A stretch of DNA of 64,000 nucleotides from VAZQ01 sp963841705 (GCA_963841705.1 CAWJDY010000010.1:1-64000); one strand, 5' to 3'; shown: positions 53,541-62,970, counted from the first letter of the stretch. Numbers and translations are program-made. The notes: generated from the letters alone by a model not told the origin.

Positions 53541-53981
53541 TCATCCGCCGCACGGAGCGGAGCCCAGGGTCACCTGCACCGCCCGCGGCTGGCGGTTGCG
53601 CCAGGTGTAGAGATAAACGGTGGTACGCGGCGCCATGCGCGCAATGATGGTCTCAAAGTCGCTCGCGCGGATGAGCGGCGCACCGTTGATCGAGGTCAAC
53701 ACGTCGCCCTGCTCGATATGCGCCGCCGCGGCGGGGCTGCCCGGTTGCGGCTCCGCGAGGATTGCGCCGTAAGGCTCCGCCATCCCGAGGCTTAGGGCGA
53801 CTGCACGCGTCATCGGAGTGACGCCGACACCGATCCATCCGCACAGCTCGTTTTTATTCTGCTCGGCTTGCGCCAGCCTGAGATTTGACGGCGCCGCATC
53901 GGCCCATGTGCAGCCCGAGAAGCCGGCATAAAGCGCCAGCAAGGCTTCCAGCCCGAGCCTGAGAAGACCTCGGCTCCCCAT
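53541..53981 (-). CDS. Small secreted PDZ-domain protein
   Basis: About 146 residues from ATG 53981 (the frame extends to 54032). A signal peptide (LLRLGLEALLALYAGFSGC, possibly a lipobox) precedes a single PDZ domain: GWIGVGVTPMTRAVALSLGM, then SPAAAAHIEQGDVLTSING. There is no protease domain. It could bind C-terminal peptides in the periplasm and perhaps modulate an HtrA-type protease such as the one encoded at 51039 (inference). The ribosome site is weak. Confidence 0.7.
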   Translation of the reverse strand: MGSRGLLRLGLEALLALYAGFSGCTWADAAPSNLRLAQAEQNKNELCGWIGVGVTPMTRAVALSLGMAEPYGAILAEPQPGSPAAAAHIEQGDVLTSINGAPLIRASDFETIIARMAPRTTVYLYTWRNRQPRAVQVTLGSAPCGG

Positions 53982-54087
53982 TGTCTCGCGTTCAGCAGTG
54001 TTGCGCGGAAGGTGGCGCGGAAGAACCCTCACCGAGCCGCGTGGCAGTCAGGCGCCTCGCTCCACGATCTGAAATCGTCGGCGTTGC

Positions 54088-54564
54088 TCAGTAACCGTAG
54101 CGACGGGAGACGGGGCCGAGTTGAATCCCCAACGTGCTCAGCGGCGGCATGGTCATCGATCCGTCCGGGTTGGTAAGGGCGGCCACCGCGCGGCCCTGTT
54201 CTCTTGCTTCCCGCACGATCTTGTTCATCTCGAAGCAGGTGAGCCACTCGATGTAGCTTGGCAGGTAAACCGTGGTCTGAATGCAACCCTCGCGGTCCGA
54301 GGGCTGATAGCTCGACCAGTCCTTTATCAGCTGCTCGCGCGCCTTGTTCTCGGAGTCGAGGCAGATCTCCACCTCGTTCGCCCCCGTCCCCCCGACGGAA
54401 AGATTGGTCATCACGCTGGCAGCGATGCGACACGTTTCCTGGGTATTGATCGTGGGCACCTGCGCTTGCGCAGGCCCTGCAAGGACGAGCACAAATCCGG
54501 CGACCGCGACCGCCAGCACGGTGCGGCAGGGATTGGCGTTTAGCGGGACCGCTGCTCCTTCCAT
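54088..54564 (-). CDS. Conserved secreted protein of unknown function
   Basis: 158 residues with a signal peptide (VLAVAVAGFVLVLAGPAQAQ). The mature part has four cysteines (ETCRIA, EICLDS, REGCIQ, LTCFEM), consistent with two disulfides, and a Tyr/Trp-rich core (DWSSYQPSDREGC, YLPSYIEWLTC). It resembles uncharacterised rhizobial periplasmic proteins. It lies 106 bp upstream of the PDZ gene on the same strand, so they may be co-transcribed. Confidence 0.7.
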   Translation of the reverse strand: MEGAAVPLNANPCRTVLAVAVAGFVLVLAGPAQAQVPTINTQETCRIAASVMTNLSVGGTGANEVEICLDSENKAREQLIKDWSSYQPSDREGCIQTTVYLPSYIEWLTCFEMNKIVREAREQGRAVAALTNPDGSMTMPPLSTLGIQLGPVSRRYGY

Positions 54565-54748
54565 TGTCGCCCCTGTTTGCGCAACGCGGATGCTTTCATT
54601 CGTTAGTCGTGCTTTCGGCGTAAGGGTTCAATCCGCCGCAAGCCGGAGCATGAATCTTGGCGCAAGCGCGCGTCTGCGACGCATTGAGTGCTCCCGAAAG
54701 CTGTGCTGATATGGATTTGCGGCCTTCACCGGCCCTGGAGGAAACCCA

Positions 54749-56632
54749 ATGACAGGCTCTGCTCGGCGCGATGGGACGGGGGGGCACCCAATAATGCGCT
54801 CCGGCTTCACCCGGCGCGACACGCTCGCGATCGGTGGCGCGGCGCTGGCATCCGCTCTGGGACCCATGGCGAAAGCCGAGGAAAGTCCCGAGAGTTATGG
54901 CATTTCGGCGTTCGGCGATCTCAAATATCCGCCCGACTTCAAGCACCTGGAATATGTCAACCCGAACGCGCCGAAAGGCGGAGCTTTTTCTCAGGTCGCA
55001 CCGACTCGGATCTTCAATCAGGGCCTGCTGACGTTCAATTCGCTCAATAGCTTTATTCTCAAGGGCGATGCCGCCCAGGGGATGGAATTCACCTTTGCAA
55101 GCTTGATGGCGCGCGCCGAGGACGAGCCGGATGCCATGTACGGTCTTGCCGCGCGCGGCGTGCAAATCTCTCCCGATCAGCTCACCTACCGTTTTTTGAT
55201 CCGGCCCGGCATCACCTTCCACGACGGCAGTCCCCTTACCGCACAGGATGTGGTGTTTTCATTGCAGCTGCTGAAGGCAAAGGGGCATCCGATCATTCAG
55301 CACCTCCTGCACGATTTCGTCGGCGCGCAGGCGCCCGACGACACCGCGGTTGTCGTGAGTCTTGCTGCGCGCCACGCCCGTGACCTGCCGATGTTCATAG
55401 CCTGGCTGCCGATCTTCTCGCAGCGCTTTTACACGCAGTATCCCTTCGAGGAGACGTCGCTCGAGCCGCCGCTGGGCAGCGGCCCCTACAAGGTGGCGCG
55501 CTTCGAGGCCGGTCATTTCATCGAATACGAGCGGGTCAAGAATTGGTGGGGTGCCGAGTTGCCGATTGCGCGCGGGCAGAACAATTTCGACACCGTTCGC
55601 TATGAGTACTATCGCGATCGCGACGCCGCCTTCGAGGGGTTCACCAGCAAGGGCTATCTGTTCCGGGAGGAGCTGGTCTCGCGGGTCTGGGCTACGCGCT
55701 ACGACTTCCCGGCCATCCGCGATGGACGCGTCAAGCGGGATGTCGTGCCCGACCATACGGCGGACGCGGCACAAGGCTGGTACTTCAACACGCGACTGGA
55801 GAAATTCAAGGACAAGCGCGTGCGCGAGGCTTTCATCGACGCATTCGATTTCGAATGGGCCAACGCGACCATCATGTACGGGGCCTACCAGAGGACCCAG
55901 TCCTACTTCGAGAAGTCCGACATGAAGGCGGTAGGCCGGCCGGGACCGGACGAGCTGGCCATCCTCGAGCCTTTCCGCGGCAAAGTCCCGGACGAGGTGT
56001 TCGGAGAGCCGTTTGTGCCGCCGGTGTCGGACGGCTCGGGCCAGGATCGCGCGTTGCTGCGCAAGGCGAGCATGCTGTTGCAGGATGCCGGATACGTCAT
56101 CAAGGACGGCAAGCGCACGACGCCGCAGGGCGAAGCCTTCGTCGTCGAATTTCTGATCGACGATCCCGTTTCGTTACCGCATCACAACGCCTTCATCAAG
56201 AATCTCGGGATCCTCGGCATCGACGCCAGCGTTCGGGTGGTCGACCCCGTGCAGTATCGCAAGCGCGTGGACGATTTCGACTTCGATATTGTCGTGCAGC
56301 GGTTCGGCTTCGCCGGCACGCCGGGAGATTCTCTGCGGATTTTCTTCACCTCCCGCGCCGCGACCATGAAGGGATCACAAAATGTAGGGGGAATATCCGA
56401 TCCGGTGGTCGATGCGCTGGTCGAGAAGGTGATCGCGGCCGACAGCCGCCCGGCCTTGATCTCCGCATGCAAAGCGCTCGACCGGGTCATCCGCAGCGGC
56501 CGCTATTGGGTGCCGCATTGGTACAAGCCGTCCCATTGGCTCGCATATTGGGAGGTGTTTGGCCGGCCGCAGGCGCAACCGCGTTACGGGCTCGCCATCC
56601 GGGAGACGTGGTGGTCGACTTCACCCTCGTGA
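54749..56632 (+). CDS. YejA-like extracellular solute-binding protein (family 5)
   Basis: 627 residues. A Tat-like leader (SGFTRRDTLAIGGAALASAL) is followed by the family 5 periplasmic-binding fold: YPPDFKHLEYVNPNAPKGG, FLIRPGITFHDGSPLTAQDVVFS and LGSGPYKVARFEAGHFIEY are typical of YejA/oligopeptide-binding proteins. GGAGG precedes the ATG. No permease or ATPase gene is adjacent, so it would serve an importer encoded elsewhere. A perfect palindrome lies 66 bp after the stop. Confidence 0.88.
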   Translation: MTGSARRDGTGGHPIMRSGFTRRDTLAIGGAALASALGPMAKAEESPESYGISAFGDLKYPPDFKHLEYVNPNAPKGGAFSQVAPTRIFNQGLLTFNSLNSFILKGDAAQGMEFTFASLMARAEDEPDAMYGLAARGVQISPDQLTYRFLIRPGITFHDGSPLTAQDVVFSLQLLKAKGHPIIQHLLHDFVGAQAPDDTAVVVSLAARHARDLPMFIAWLPIFSQRFYTQYPFEETSLEPPLGSGPYKVARFEAGHFIEYERVKNWWGAELPIARGQNNFDTVRYEYYRDRDAAFEGFTSKGYLFREELVSRVWATRYDFPAIRDGRVKRDVVPDHTADAAQGWYFNTRLEKFKDKRVREAFIDAFDFEWANATIMYGAYQRTQSYFEKSDMKAVGRPGPDELAILEPFRGKVPDEVFGEPFVPPVSDGSGQDRALLRKASMLLQDAGYVIKDGKRTTPQGEAFVVEFLIDDPVSLPHHNAFIKNLGILGIDASVRVVDPVQYRKRVDDFDFDIVVQRFGFAGTPGDSLRIFFTSRAATMKGSQNVGGISDPVVDALVEKVIAADSRPALISACKALDRVIRSGRYWVPHWYKPSHWLAYWEVFGRPQAQPRYGLAIRETWWSTSPS

Positions 56633-56698
56633 CGTACGACTGCGCCGGGTCAATGGTTCAGCCCAGGGCGCTGAGGTCGTCCCAAGCGTTCAACCCAT

Positions 56699-56727
56699 GT
56701 AGGGGCGGGTTTGAAACCCGCCCCTAC
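56699..56727. repeat. Perfect 29-bp palindrome, copy 2
   Basis: GTAGGGGCGGGTTT and AAACCCGCCCCTAC are perfect 14-bp inverted arms with a single G between them. It is a strong hairpin downstream of the YejA-like gene, shared with 52672-52700. No U-run follows. Confidence 0.8.
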
Positions 56728-56820
56728 GCCAACACGGCGCGATTTGTTGCCTGCTGACGTGCTCGCCGGGGGGTAAGGGCCGAGAGCCTGGAGACGGTGA
56801 GCAACCAGTGGAGGGCCAGC

Positions 56821-57699
56821 ATGGACTACGGCAAGAAATTCATGGTCGAGCCTGGCGAGAAGGTCCGACTATCGAAGATCGACCCTTCCTATACCGGCAA
56901 GCACGAAACGCATGAGAACGCCGTTCCCGAGATCCAGGCCAATGTCGAGCGTCTGGAGAAGCTGCAATATCTCCTCTACGCGGACGGGAGCCAGTCCCTG
57001 CTGGTAGTGCTGCAGGCGCTCGACACTGCGGGGAAAGATGGCGTCATTCGCCATGTCTTCACGGGCATGAATCCGCAAGGGACTTCCGTGTTTGGATTCA
57101 AGCAGCCGAGCAGGGACGAGGCCGCTCACGATTTCCTCTGGCGCGCCCACATCCGCGCGCCGGCAAAGGGCGAAGTGGTCGTCTTCAATCGGTCCCATTA
57201 CGAGGATGTCCTCGTGGTACGCGTGCACAAGCTGGTGCCGCATTCAGTGTGGTCAAAGCGCTTCGAGCTGATCAACGACTTCGAAACAATGCTGTCACGC
57301 AACAAGACTACCATCCTGAAATTCTACCTCCACATCAGCCCGCAGGAGCAGTTGCTGCGGTTCAAGCAGCGACTCGACGACCCATGGCGGCATTGGAAGA
57401 TCAGCGAAAACGACTACTCCGAACGTGAGCTGTGGCCGCAGTACATCGAGGCCTACGAGGATGCCATGGCTTTGACCAGCACCAAGCGTGCGCCATGGTA
57501 CGTCATTCCGGCAAACCACAAGTGGTTCCGCAATCTTGCCGTATCGCAGATCATCGCCGATACCATGGACGGGATGGGGTTGCAGTTTCCGCCTACTCGC
57601 GTGGACCTCGCGGAGATCCGACGCAAATATCACGCGGCGGAGCGGGAAGCGAAAGACGGCGACAAGCCGGGCAAGAAGGCAGCCGAGAAAGTCAAGTAG
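56821..57699 (+). CDS. ppk2: Polyphosphate kinase 2 family protein
   Basis: 292 residues. The P-loop-like QALDTAGKDGVIRHVFTGMN, the lid and Walker B region FNRSHYEDVLVVRVH, and DPWRHWKISENDYSERELWP are PPK2 signatures. These enzymes transfer phosphate between polyphosphate and nucleotides (usually ADP to ATP or AMP to ADP). ATG 56821 has GGAGG just upstream; GTG 56797 is an alternative. It could provide or consume polyphosphate used by the ROK glucokinase at 8350 (inference). Confidence 0.92.
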   Translation: MDYGKKFMVEPGEKVRLSKIDPSYTGKHETHENAVPEIQANVERLEKLQYLLYADGSQSLLVVLQALDTAGKDGVIRHVFTGMNPQGTSVFGFKQPSRDEAAHDFLWRAHIRAPAKGEVVVFNRSHYEDVLVVRVHKLVPHSVWSKRFELINDFETMLSRNKTTILKFYLHISPQEQLLRFKQRLDDPWRHWKISENDYSERELWPQYIEAYEDAMALTSTKRAPWYVIPANHKWFRNLAVSQIIADTMDGMGLQFPPTRVDLAEIRRKYHAAEREAKDGDKPGKKAAEKVK

Positions 57700-57721
57700 C
57701 GTACCGAAATCTTGAAACATC

Positions 57722-58135
57722 ATGAGCATGACTCGATTTTCTTCGGTTGCGCTGCTGCTCGCACTGGGGCTCATGGGATGCTCGTCGGAGGGAGCACCTG
57801 TCCCCGAGACGCAATACGCGACGAAGATCCTCGGACAGTGGCAAGGCGCAGTCGGAGACGTGAACGAGGCAATCACGTTTGCCTCGGACGGAAAGTTCGT
57901 GTCGCAGGTGCGACAACGCGGCTTCATCAGCAACACCCTCGGTCAGGGCGTTACGGGGACGATCCGTGGGACATGGGCGATTCAGGGAAAGTCCATAACC
58001 CTGAAAATCGACAGTGCCGAGAACGACCGGGTCTTGAACAAGGAGACCATCAGCACGATCGAGGTCTTCAGGCCGAACGAGCTTGTCGTCAAAAGCGATG
58101 CGGGAGGCACGGCAACGTTCGTGCGCGTGCTTTAG
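57722..58135 (+). CDS. Predicted lipoprotein of unknown function
   Basis: 137 residues with a lipoprotein signal (SVALLLALGLMGCSS; Cys20). The mature part has a lipocalin-like pattern of alternating strands (ILGQWQGAVGDVNEAITFAS, GTIRGTWAIQGKSITLKI) as in small META/YceI-like beta proteins, though no family is certain. It lies 22 bp after ppk2 and may be co-transcribed. Confidence 0.65.
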   Translation: MSMTRFSSVALLLALGLMGCSSEGAPVPETQYATKILGQWQGAVGDVNEAITFASDGKFVSQVRQRGFISNTLGQGVTGTIRGTWAIQGKSITLKIDSAENDRVLNKETISTIEVFRPNELVVKSDAGGTATFVRVL

Positions 58136-58229
58136 ACCATATCCGGCGAAAGCCCGCGCTCGGGCTCGAGCCGAGCGTGGAGACCGGCTGACGCGTTGCA
58201 TCTTACCATCACCTGAGGAGGCTCCTGCG

Positions 58230-58988
58230 ATGAAACTGGCCGACGTTCGCGCCAACGCCTTTGCAATGCCGCTTACAAACCCGGCCTACCCCAGAGGTCC
58301 GTACAAGTTTTACGACCGGGAGTTCGTCGTCATCACCTATCGCACCGATCCGGATGCTCTGCGCGCGGTGGTGCCGGAGCCGCTGGAGGTTGCGGGGGAC
58401 ACCGTCAACTACGAGTTCATCCGCATGCCCGACTCCACTGGGTTCGGCGACTACACCGAAACAGGCCAGGTCATTCCGGTGCGATTCCGCGGAGCCGATG
58501 GCGCGATCCAGGAGGGCGGCTATGTGCACGCGATGTATCTCGACGACAATTCGCCGATCGCCGGCGGCCGTGAGATCTGGGGCTTCCCGAAGAAGCTCGC
58601 CACCCCGAAGATATCGCACGAGAACGAGACGCTCGTCTGCACCCTGCATTATGGCTCGGTGCTCTGCGTTTGCGCCACCATGGGCTACAAGCATCACGAG
58701 ATCGATCGCGAGCCCCTGCTTAAAAGCCTTGCCAAACCCAACTTCATGATCAAGATCATTCCGCACGTCGATTGCGGGCCGCGCGTCTGCGAGCTGGTGC
58801 GCTATTATGTGGAGGATGTGACGCTCAAGGGTGCGTGGCGCGGCCCCGCGGCACTGCAGATGTTCGAGCACGCCCAGTGCGATGTTGCGCGACTTCCGGT
58901 GCGCGAGGTGGTATCTGCCTCGCATTTCCTCACTGATCTTACTCTCGGTCTTGGCGAGGTCGTCTATGACTACTTGAAGCAGTCGTGA
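58230..58988 (+). CDS. adc: Acetoacetate decarboxylase
   Basis: 252 residues. REIWGFPKKLATPK contains the catalytic Lys121 and the neighbouring Lys122 that lowers its pKa, as in clostridial ADC; YVHAMYLDDNSPIAGGRE is also conserved. It converts acetoacetate to acetone and CO2. GAGGAGG precedes ATG 58230. The stop overlaps a GTG of the downstream dehydrogenase, placing both in one operon acting on acetoacetate. Confidence 0.92.
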   Translation: MKLADVRANAFAMPLTNPAYPRGPYKFYDREFVVITYRTDPDALRAVVPEPLEVAGDTVNYEFIRMPDSTGFGDYTETGQVIPVRFRGADGAIQEGGYVHAMYLDDNSPIAGGREIWGFPKKLATPKISHENETLVCTLHYGSVLCVCATMGYKHHEIDREPLLKSLAKPNFMIKIIPHVDCGPRVCELVRYYVEDVTLKGAWRGPAALQMFEHAQCDVARLPVREVVSASHFLTDLTLGLGEVVYDYLKQS

Positions 58989-59023
58989 CGGACCTCGCAG
59001 CAGAGCAGAAAAAGGAGACGATC

Positions 59024-59806
59024 TTGGCACGCTTCGACGGACGAGTAGCGATCATCACCGGCTCCGCCAGTGGGATCGGCAAGGAGGTCGCGCTGCGGTT
59101 TGCGGCCGAGGGCGGTATCCCGGTCATCGCAGATCTTGACCTCAAGGCGGCGGAAGCAACCGCTGCGGAAATCAGGGCGCGCAAGGCGGATGCCTTCGCG
59201 GTCGCCATGAACGTGACGGACGAGGCGCAGGTTGAGAAGGGCGTTGCCGATACTGTTGCGAAATATGGCAAGGTCGACATCCTCGTCAGCAATGCCGGCA
59301 TCCAGATCGTGCGGCCGCTCGTCGATTTTCCCTTTGCGGACTGGAAGCGGCTGCTTTCCATCCATCTCGACGGCGCCTTTCTCACGACCAGGGCTTGCCT
59401 CAAGCACATGTACGCCAAGAAATACGGCCGGGTTATCTACATGGGATCGGTGCATTCGCACGAAGCTTCCAAGCTGAAGGCGCCCTACGTCACGGCGAAG
59501 CACGGCCTGCTTGGTCTGTGCCGCGTGCTGGCGAAAGAAGGGGCAGAGTACGACGTGACCGCGAACGTGGTCTGTCCCGGATTCGTGCGAACTCCCCTGG
59601 TCGAAAAGCAGATCCCCGAGCAGGCCGCCGAGCTGGGCATCTCGGAGGCCGATGTCGTGCGCAACGTCATGTTGAAGGATACCGTGGACGGCGAGTTCAC
59701 GACGACGGACGATGTCGCCGATGCCGTGCTGTTCTTTGCTGCCGCAAAGAACAACGCGATGACCGGGCAATCGTTGGTGGTGAGCCACGGCTGGTACATG
59801 CAGTAG
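59024..59806 (+). CDS. 3-hydroxybutyrate dehydrogenase-like SDR
   Basis: 260 residues from TTG 59024, chosen for AAAGGAG 6 nt upstream and family-typical length; GTG 58985, overlapping adc, is in frame. It has the cofactor motif ITGSASGIGKEVALRF, NAG in ILVSNAGIQIVRPL, and YVTAKHG (catalytic Tyr and Lys). VHSHEASKLKAPYVTAKHGL and NVVCPGFVRTPLVEKQI resemble BdhA, which interconverts 3-hydroxybutyrate and acetoacetate with NAD. Together with adc it suggests use of polyhydroxybutyrate-derived ketone bodies. Confidence 0.88.
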   Translation: MARFDGRVAIITGSASGIGKEVALRFAAEGGIPVIADLDLKAAEATAAEIRARKADAFAVAMNVTDEAQVEKGVADTVAKYGKVDILVSNAGIQIVRPLVDFPFADWKRLLSIHLDGAFLTTRACLKHMYAKKYGRVIYMGSVHSHEASKLKAPYVTAKHGLLGLCRVLAKEGAEYDVTANVVCPGFVRTPLVEKQIPEQAAELGISEADVVRNVMLKDTVDGEFTTTDDVADAVLFFAAAKNNAMTGQSLVVSHGWYMQ

Positions 59807-59868
59807 GGCGAGAGACCCGCCCGCGTTCGGAAGGACAAAGGCGCCCGTTACAAGCTAACCGCGCGCGC

Positions 59869-61227
59869 TTACACCGCTTCCAACGCGGTGTCCTTGAATG
59901 CGCTCTCCGGCCACGTAAGGCCGTAATGCTCCCGTAGGGTCTTGCCTTCGTATGCCGTGCGAAAGAGCCCGCGCCGTTGCAGCAAGGGGATCACCTGTGC
60001 ACTGAAGACATCTAGCATCGAGGGGAGAAGCGGCGGCATGATGTTGAACCCGTCCGCCGCGCCATCGCTGAACCAGTCCTCGATCAGGTCGGCGACCTGC
60101 TCCGGCGTGCCGGCGAAAGTGAAATGGCCGCGGGCGCCGGCCAAAGTCCCGAGCAACTGCCGCAAGGTGGGCCGGTCGCGCCGCACGTAGTTCAGGATAA
60201 CCTCGGTCCGGCTGCGCGCCGCCTCGACCGAGTTTGGTTTGGGAAAGTCCTCCTCCCTCAGCGGGCGGTCCAGCGGCAAATGCGAGAAATCATGCCCGCC
60301 GAACCGGCCGGAGAGCCGCTTGCGCCCGACCTCCGGGTCGGAAAGCTCGTTGACCTCGCAAGAAAGCCGCTGTGCCTCGGCTTCCGTGGACGCGATCATC
60401 GGGCTGAGCCCAGGCAGAATGAGCGCTTGCGCAGGGTCCCGCCCTTGAGCGGCAACCAGCTGCTTGAGGTCGGTATAGAATGCCTGCGCTGTTGCCTTCG
60501 CCATATGGGCGGTGAACACAGCCTCGGCGTGCCGCGCGGCGAAGCGCCGGCCGGTATCGGACGAACCCGCCTGAACCAGCACCGGGCGGCCCTGAGGGCA
60601 CCGCGGCATATTGAGCGGCCCCGCGACCTGGTAGTGCTCGCCCTCATGATTGATGCGTCGGATCCGGCCTGCCCTCGCGTAGCGCCCGCCGCGCCGATCG
60701 TCGATCACGGCATCCTCGGCCCAGCTGTCCCACAGCGCGTTGACGACGGCCATGAACTCTTCGCCACGGGCATAGCGATCGGCATGGCTCACCTGCCCCT
60801 TGTCTCCGAAATTGCCCGCGGCCGAGGCGAGCCAGGACGTGACGATGTTCCAGCCCACCCGTCCATTGCTGATGTGATCGAGTGACCCGAACTGGCGCGC
60901 GAGGTTGAACGGCTCGGTATAGGTCGTCGACGCTGTTGCGATCATCCCGATTCGGCTGGTCGACACCGCCACTGCGGCGAGCACGGTCACGGGCTCGAGC
61001 CAGGTGCGCGCCGCCTGGTCCACATCCTCGCCCAGCGCGAGCTGATCCGCGAGGAAGATGGAGTCGAACAGGCCGGCTTCCGCCCGTTGCGCCAGGTCCT
61101 GGTAGTAGCGGATGTCGGTGAGGGCCAGCGGCGAGGACGCGGGGTGACGCCATGAGGCCTCATGATGTCCCCGCCCATGGATGAAAAGGTTCAGATGCAG
61201 TTGTCGCTTAGTATCGCGCCCTGCCAT
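59869..61227 (-). CDS. LLM-class flavin-dependent monooxygenase (NtaA/SnaA/DszA-like)
   Basis: 452 residues. LHLNLFIHGRGHHEASWRHP at the start, FDSIFLADQLAL, SNGRVGWNIVTSW and GRPVLVQAGSSDTGRRFAAR define the NtaA/SnaA/DszA branch of bacterial luciferase-like enzymes. They use reduced FMN to oxidise chelators, sulfur heterocycles or other small molecules. GAGGAGG precedes ATG 61227. It is divergent from a TctC-type binding-protein gene. Substrate unknown. Confidence 0.9.
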   Translation of the reverse strand: MAGRDTKRQLHLNLFIHGRGHHEASWRHPASSPLALTDIRYYQDLAQRAEAGLFDSIFLADQLALGEDVDQAARTWLEPVTVLAAVAVSTSRIGMIATASTTYTEPFNLARQFGSLDHISNGRVGWNIVTSWLASAAGNFGDKGQVSHADRYARGEEFMAVVNALWDSWAEDAVIDDRRGGRYARAGRIRRINHEGEHYQVAGPLNMPRCPQGRPVLVQAGSSDTGRRFAARHAEAVFTAHMAKATAQAFYTDLKQLVAAQGRDPAQALILPGLSPMIASTEAEAQRLSCEVNELSDPEVGRKRLSGRFGGHDFSHLPLDRPLREEDFPKPNSVEAARSRTEVILNYVRRDRPTLRQLLGTLAGARGHFTFAGTPEQVADLIEDWFSDGAADGFNIMPPLLPSMLDVFSAQVIPLLQRRGLFRTAYEGKTLREHYGLTWPESAFKDTALEAV

Positions 61228-61399
61228 TGCCCACCTCCTCAAATGGCCGGTCGCAAGCCCGGCGTTGATCCGCGACCGATATTTCGTGCCCGGCCAGCAC
61301 ATAGTTGTTCCGCCCCGTTCCATTGTCCAGAAAGCCGTGCTGCAATATCCCAGCTTCTGGCTTTTATCTCCGACCAGTCCAGAGCTCAGGGAGTAGGCA

Positions 61400-62380
61400 A
61401 TGCGCCGGCGCGATATTCTCAAGGCGATTGCTGCTGTGGTGACTGCCGGCCCAGCACCGGCGCTGGCACAGAGCTACCCCTCACGGCCGATCACCATGGT
61501 GGTCCCGTTTGCCGCGGGAGGCGCATTCGACGTCCTGGGCCGAATCCTTGCCGCGCGCATGGGCCAGATTCTCGGCCAACAGATCATCATTGAGAACACC
61601 ACGGGGGGTGCGGGGATCATCGGCGTGAACCGCGTCGTGAATGCCGCGTCCGACGGCTATACATTTCTGTTAGGCAGCATCGGCACCCATGCCTACAACC
61701 AGACGATCTATAAAAAGCCGCGATACAACGCAGTCACCGATTTCACCCCGGTCGCCTTGCTTGTGGAACAGCCCATGGTGCTGGAGACGCGCAAGGACTT
61801 TCCCCCCGACAATCTGGTCCAGTTCATCGATTACGTGAAGGCAAACAGCGCAAAGCTGCAGTTCGGTTCGGCAGGGGCCGGCACCACGACGCACCTTGGC
61901 TGTGCGCTGCTCAACGCAGCCATCGGCGTCAACGTCACGCACGTTCCCTATCGCGGCGGCGGCCCGGCGGCGAATGATCTGATTGGCGGGCAGATCGATT
62001 ACATGTGCTCCAACGTGGGCGGTTCGCTGCCCCTGATCCTGGGCAAAAAGGTCAAGGCCATCGCGATGCTGTCACGGCAGCGCTCCTCGATCATGCCGGA
62101 TCTGCCCACGGCGCACGAGCAGGGACTGGTCGATTTCGATGTCGTGACCTGGAATGCATTTTTTCTTCCGAAAGGCGCGCCTCCTGAGGTCGTGAAAAAG
62201 CTGAACGACGCAACGAGTCAGGCGCTGGACACTCCCGCGATTTAAACCCGTCTGCACGAGCTCGGGGTTGCGCCTGTTGCGCGTGAGCGCAGATCGCCCG
62301 AATACCTCGCCAAGTTCGTGGTCGATGAAATCGCCAGGTGGGAAGGACCGATCAAGGCGAACGGGCTGCAGATAGAATAA
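61400..62380 (+). pseudogene. TctC/Bug-type solute-binding protein interrupted by one stop codon
   Basis: The frame from ATG 61400 encodes a signal peptide and a Bug-family binding protein (YPSRPITMVVPFAAGGAFDV, AGIIGVNRVVNAASDGYT, THVPYRGGGPAANDLIGGQI). A TAA at 62243-62245 stops it after 281 residues. The same frame then continues with TRLHELGVAPVARERRSPEY and on to a second TAA at 62378-62380, exactly completing a normal ~325-residue family member. So a single base change has removed the last ~45 residues, a C-terminal part of the fold. The truncated product is probably unstable. Confidence 0.85.
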
Positions 62381-62422
62381 GGCTAGCTCGGCATCGCGGT
62401 GATCCCGTCAGAGAGAAAGCAA

Positions 62423-62818
62423 ATGGAGACGGCGGCTGTCGATCGTGCGGAATCAATCGCTGCGGCCATGGACGTGCTCGACCGGCATCTCGCTGCCCTT
62501 AATGCCGGTGACGCATCTGCTCTGGCGCAGACCTTGCATTTTCCACATTACCGTTTGGCCGGTGTTGGCATGATGGTGTGGGAAGGCCCGGAAAACTACC
62601 TGCAGGATTTTCATGCCCGGGCAGGAGAGGAATGGCACCACAGCACCTGGGAATTTCGTCATCCCATCAGTGCCAGCTCGGCGAAGGTTCATCTCGACGT
62701 GCAGTTTTGCCGATATCGCGCAGACGGCTCGGTCCTGGGTCGCTATCGCTCTATCTGGGTGGTAAGTTGCATGGACGGGCGTTGGGCCGCGCAACTTCGG
62801 TCGAGCTTTGCTCCGTAG
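62423..62818 (+). CDS. SnoaL/NTF2-like small protein
   Basis: 131 residues from ATG 62423 (GAGAGAAAG upstream; GTG 62399 in frame). LDRHLAALNAGDASALAQTL and the beta-rich remainder with a C-terminal YRSIWVVSCMDGRWAAQLR strand are typical of NTF2-like/SnoaL proteins, which may be ligand-binding or isomerase-like. Function unknown. Confidence 0.65.
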   Translation: METAAVDRAESIAAAMDVLDRHLAALNAGDASALAQTLHFPHYRLAGVGMMVWEGPENYLQDFHARAGEEWHHSTWEFRHPISASSAKVHLDVQFCRYRADGSVLGRYRSIWVVSCMDGRWAAQLRSSFAP

Positions 62819-62970
62819 GGACCCTATCAAGCCGGCATCCGCGCTGCCTTGCGGGGCTGGGCGCGGACCGGCATAGGTTGACGAACGGTAACTTGAGACC
62901 AACGCGGCTTGGGCCTAAGACCTGCAATGGCCCGCCGGGGGTCCGGTTGGCCAGACGAAGTTGCGACAAC

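Noticed and set aside
61228..61422. Upstream start of the LLM monooxygenase at 61422
   Set aside because: GAGGAGG lies just before ATG 61227 and the family begins there; the extension would overlap the divergent TctC-type gene.
62578..62970. Long N-terminal extension of the S49 peptidase
   Set aside because: It reads out of frame through the SnoaL-like gene and lacks similarity; ATG 62971 is where homology starts.
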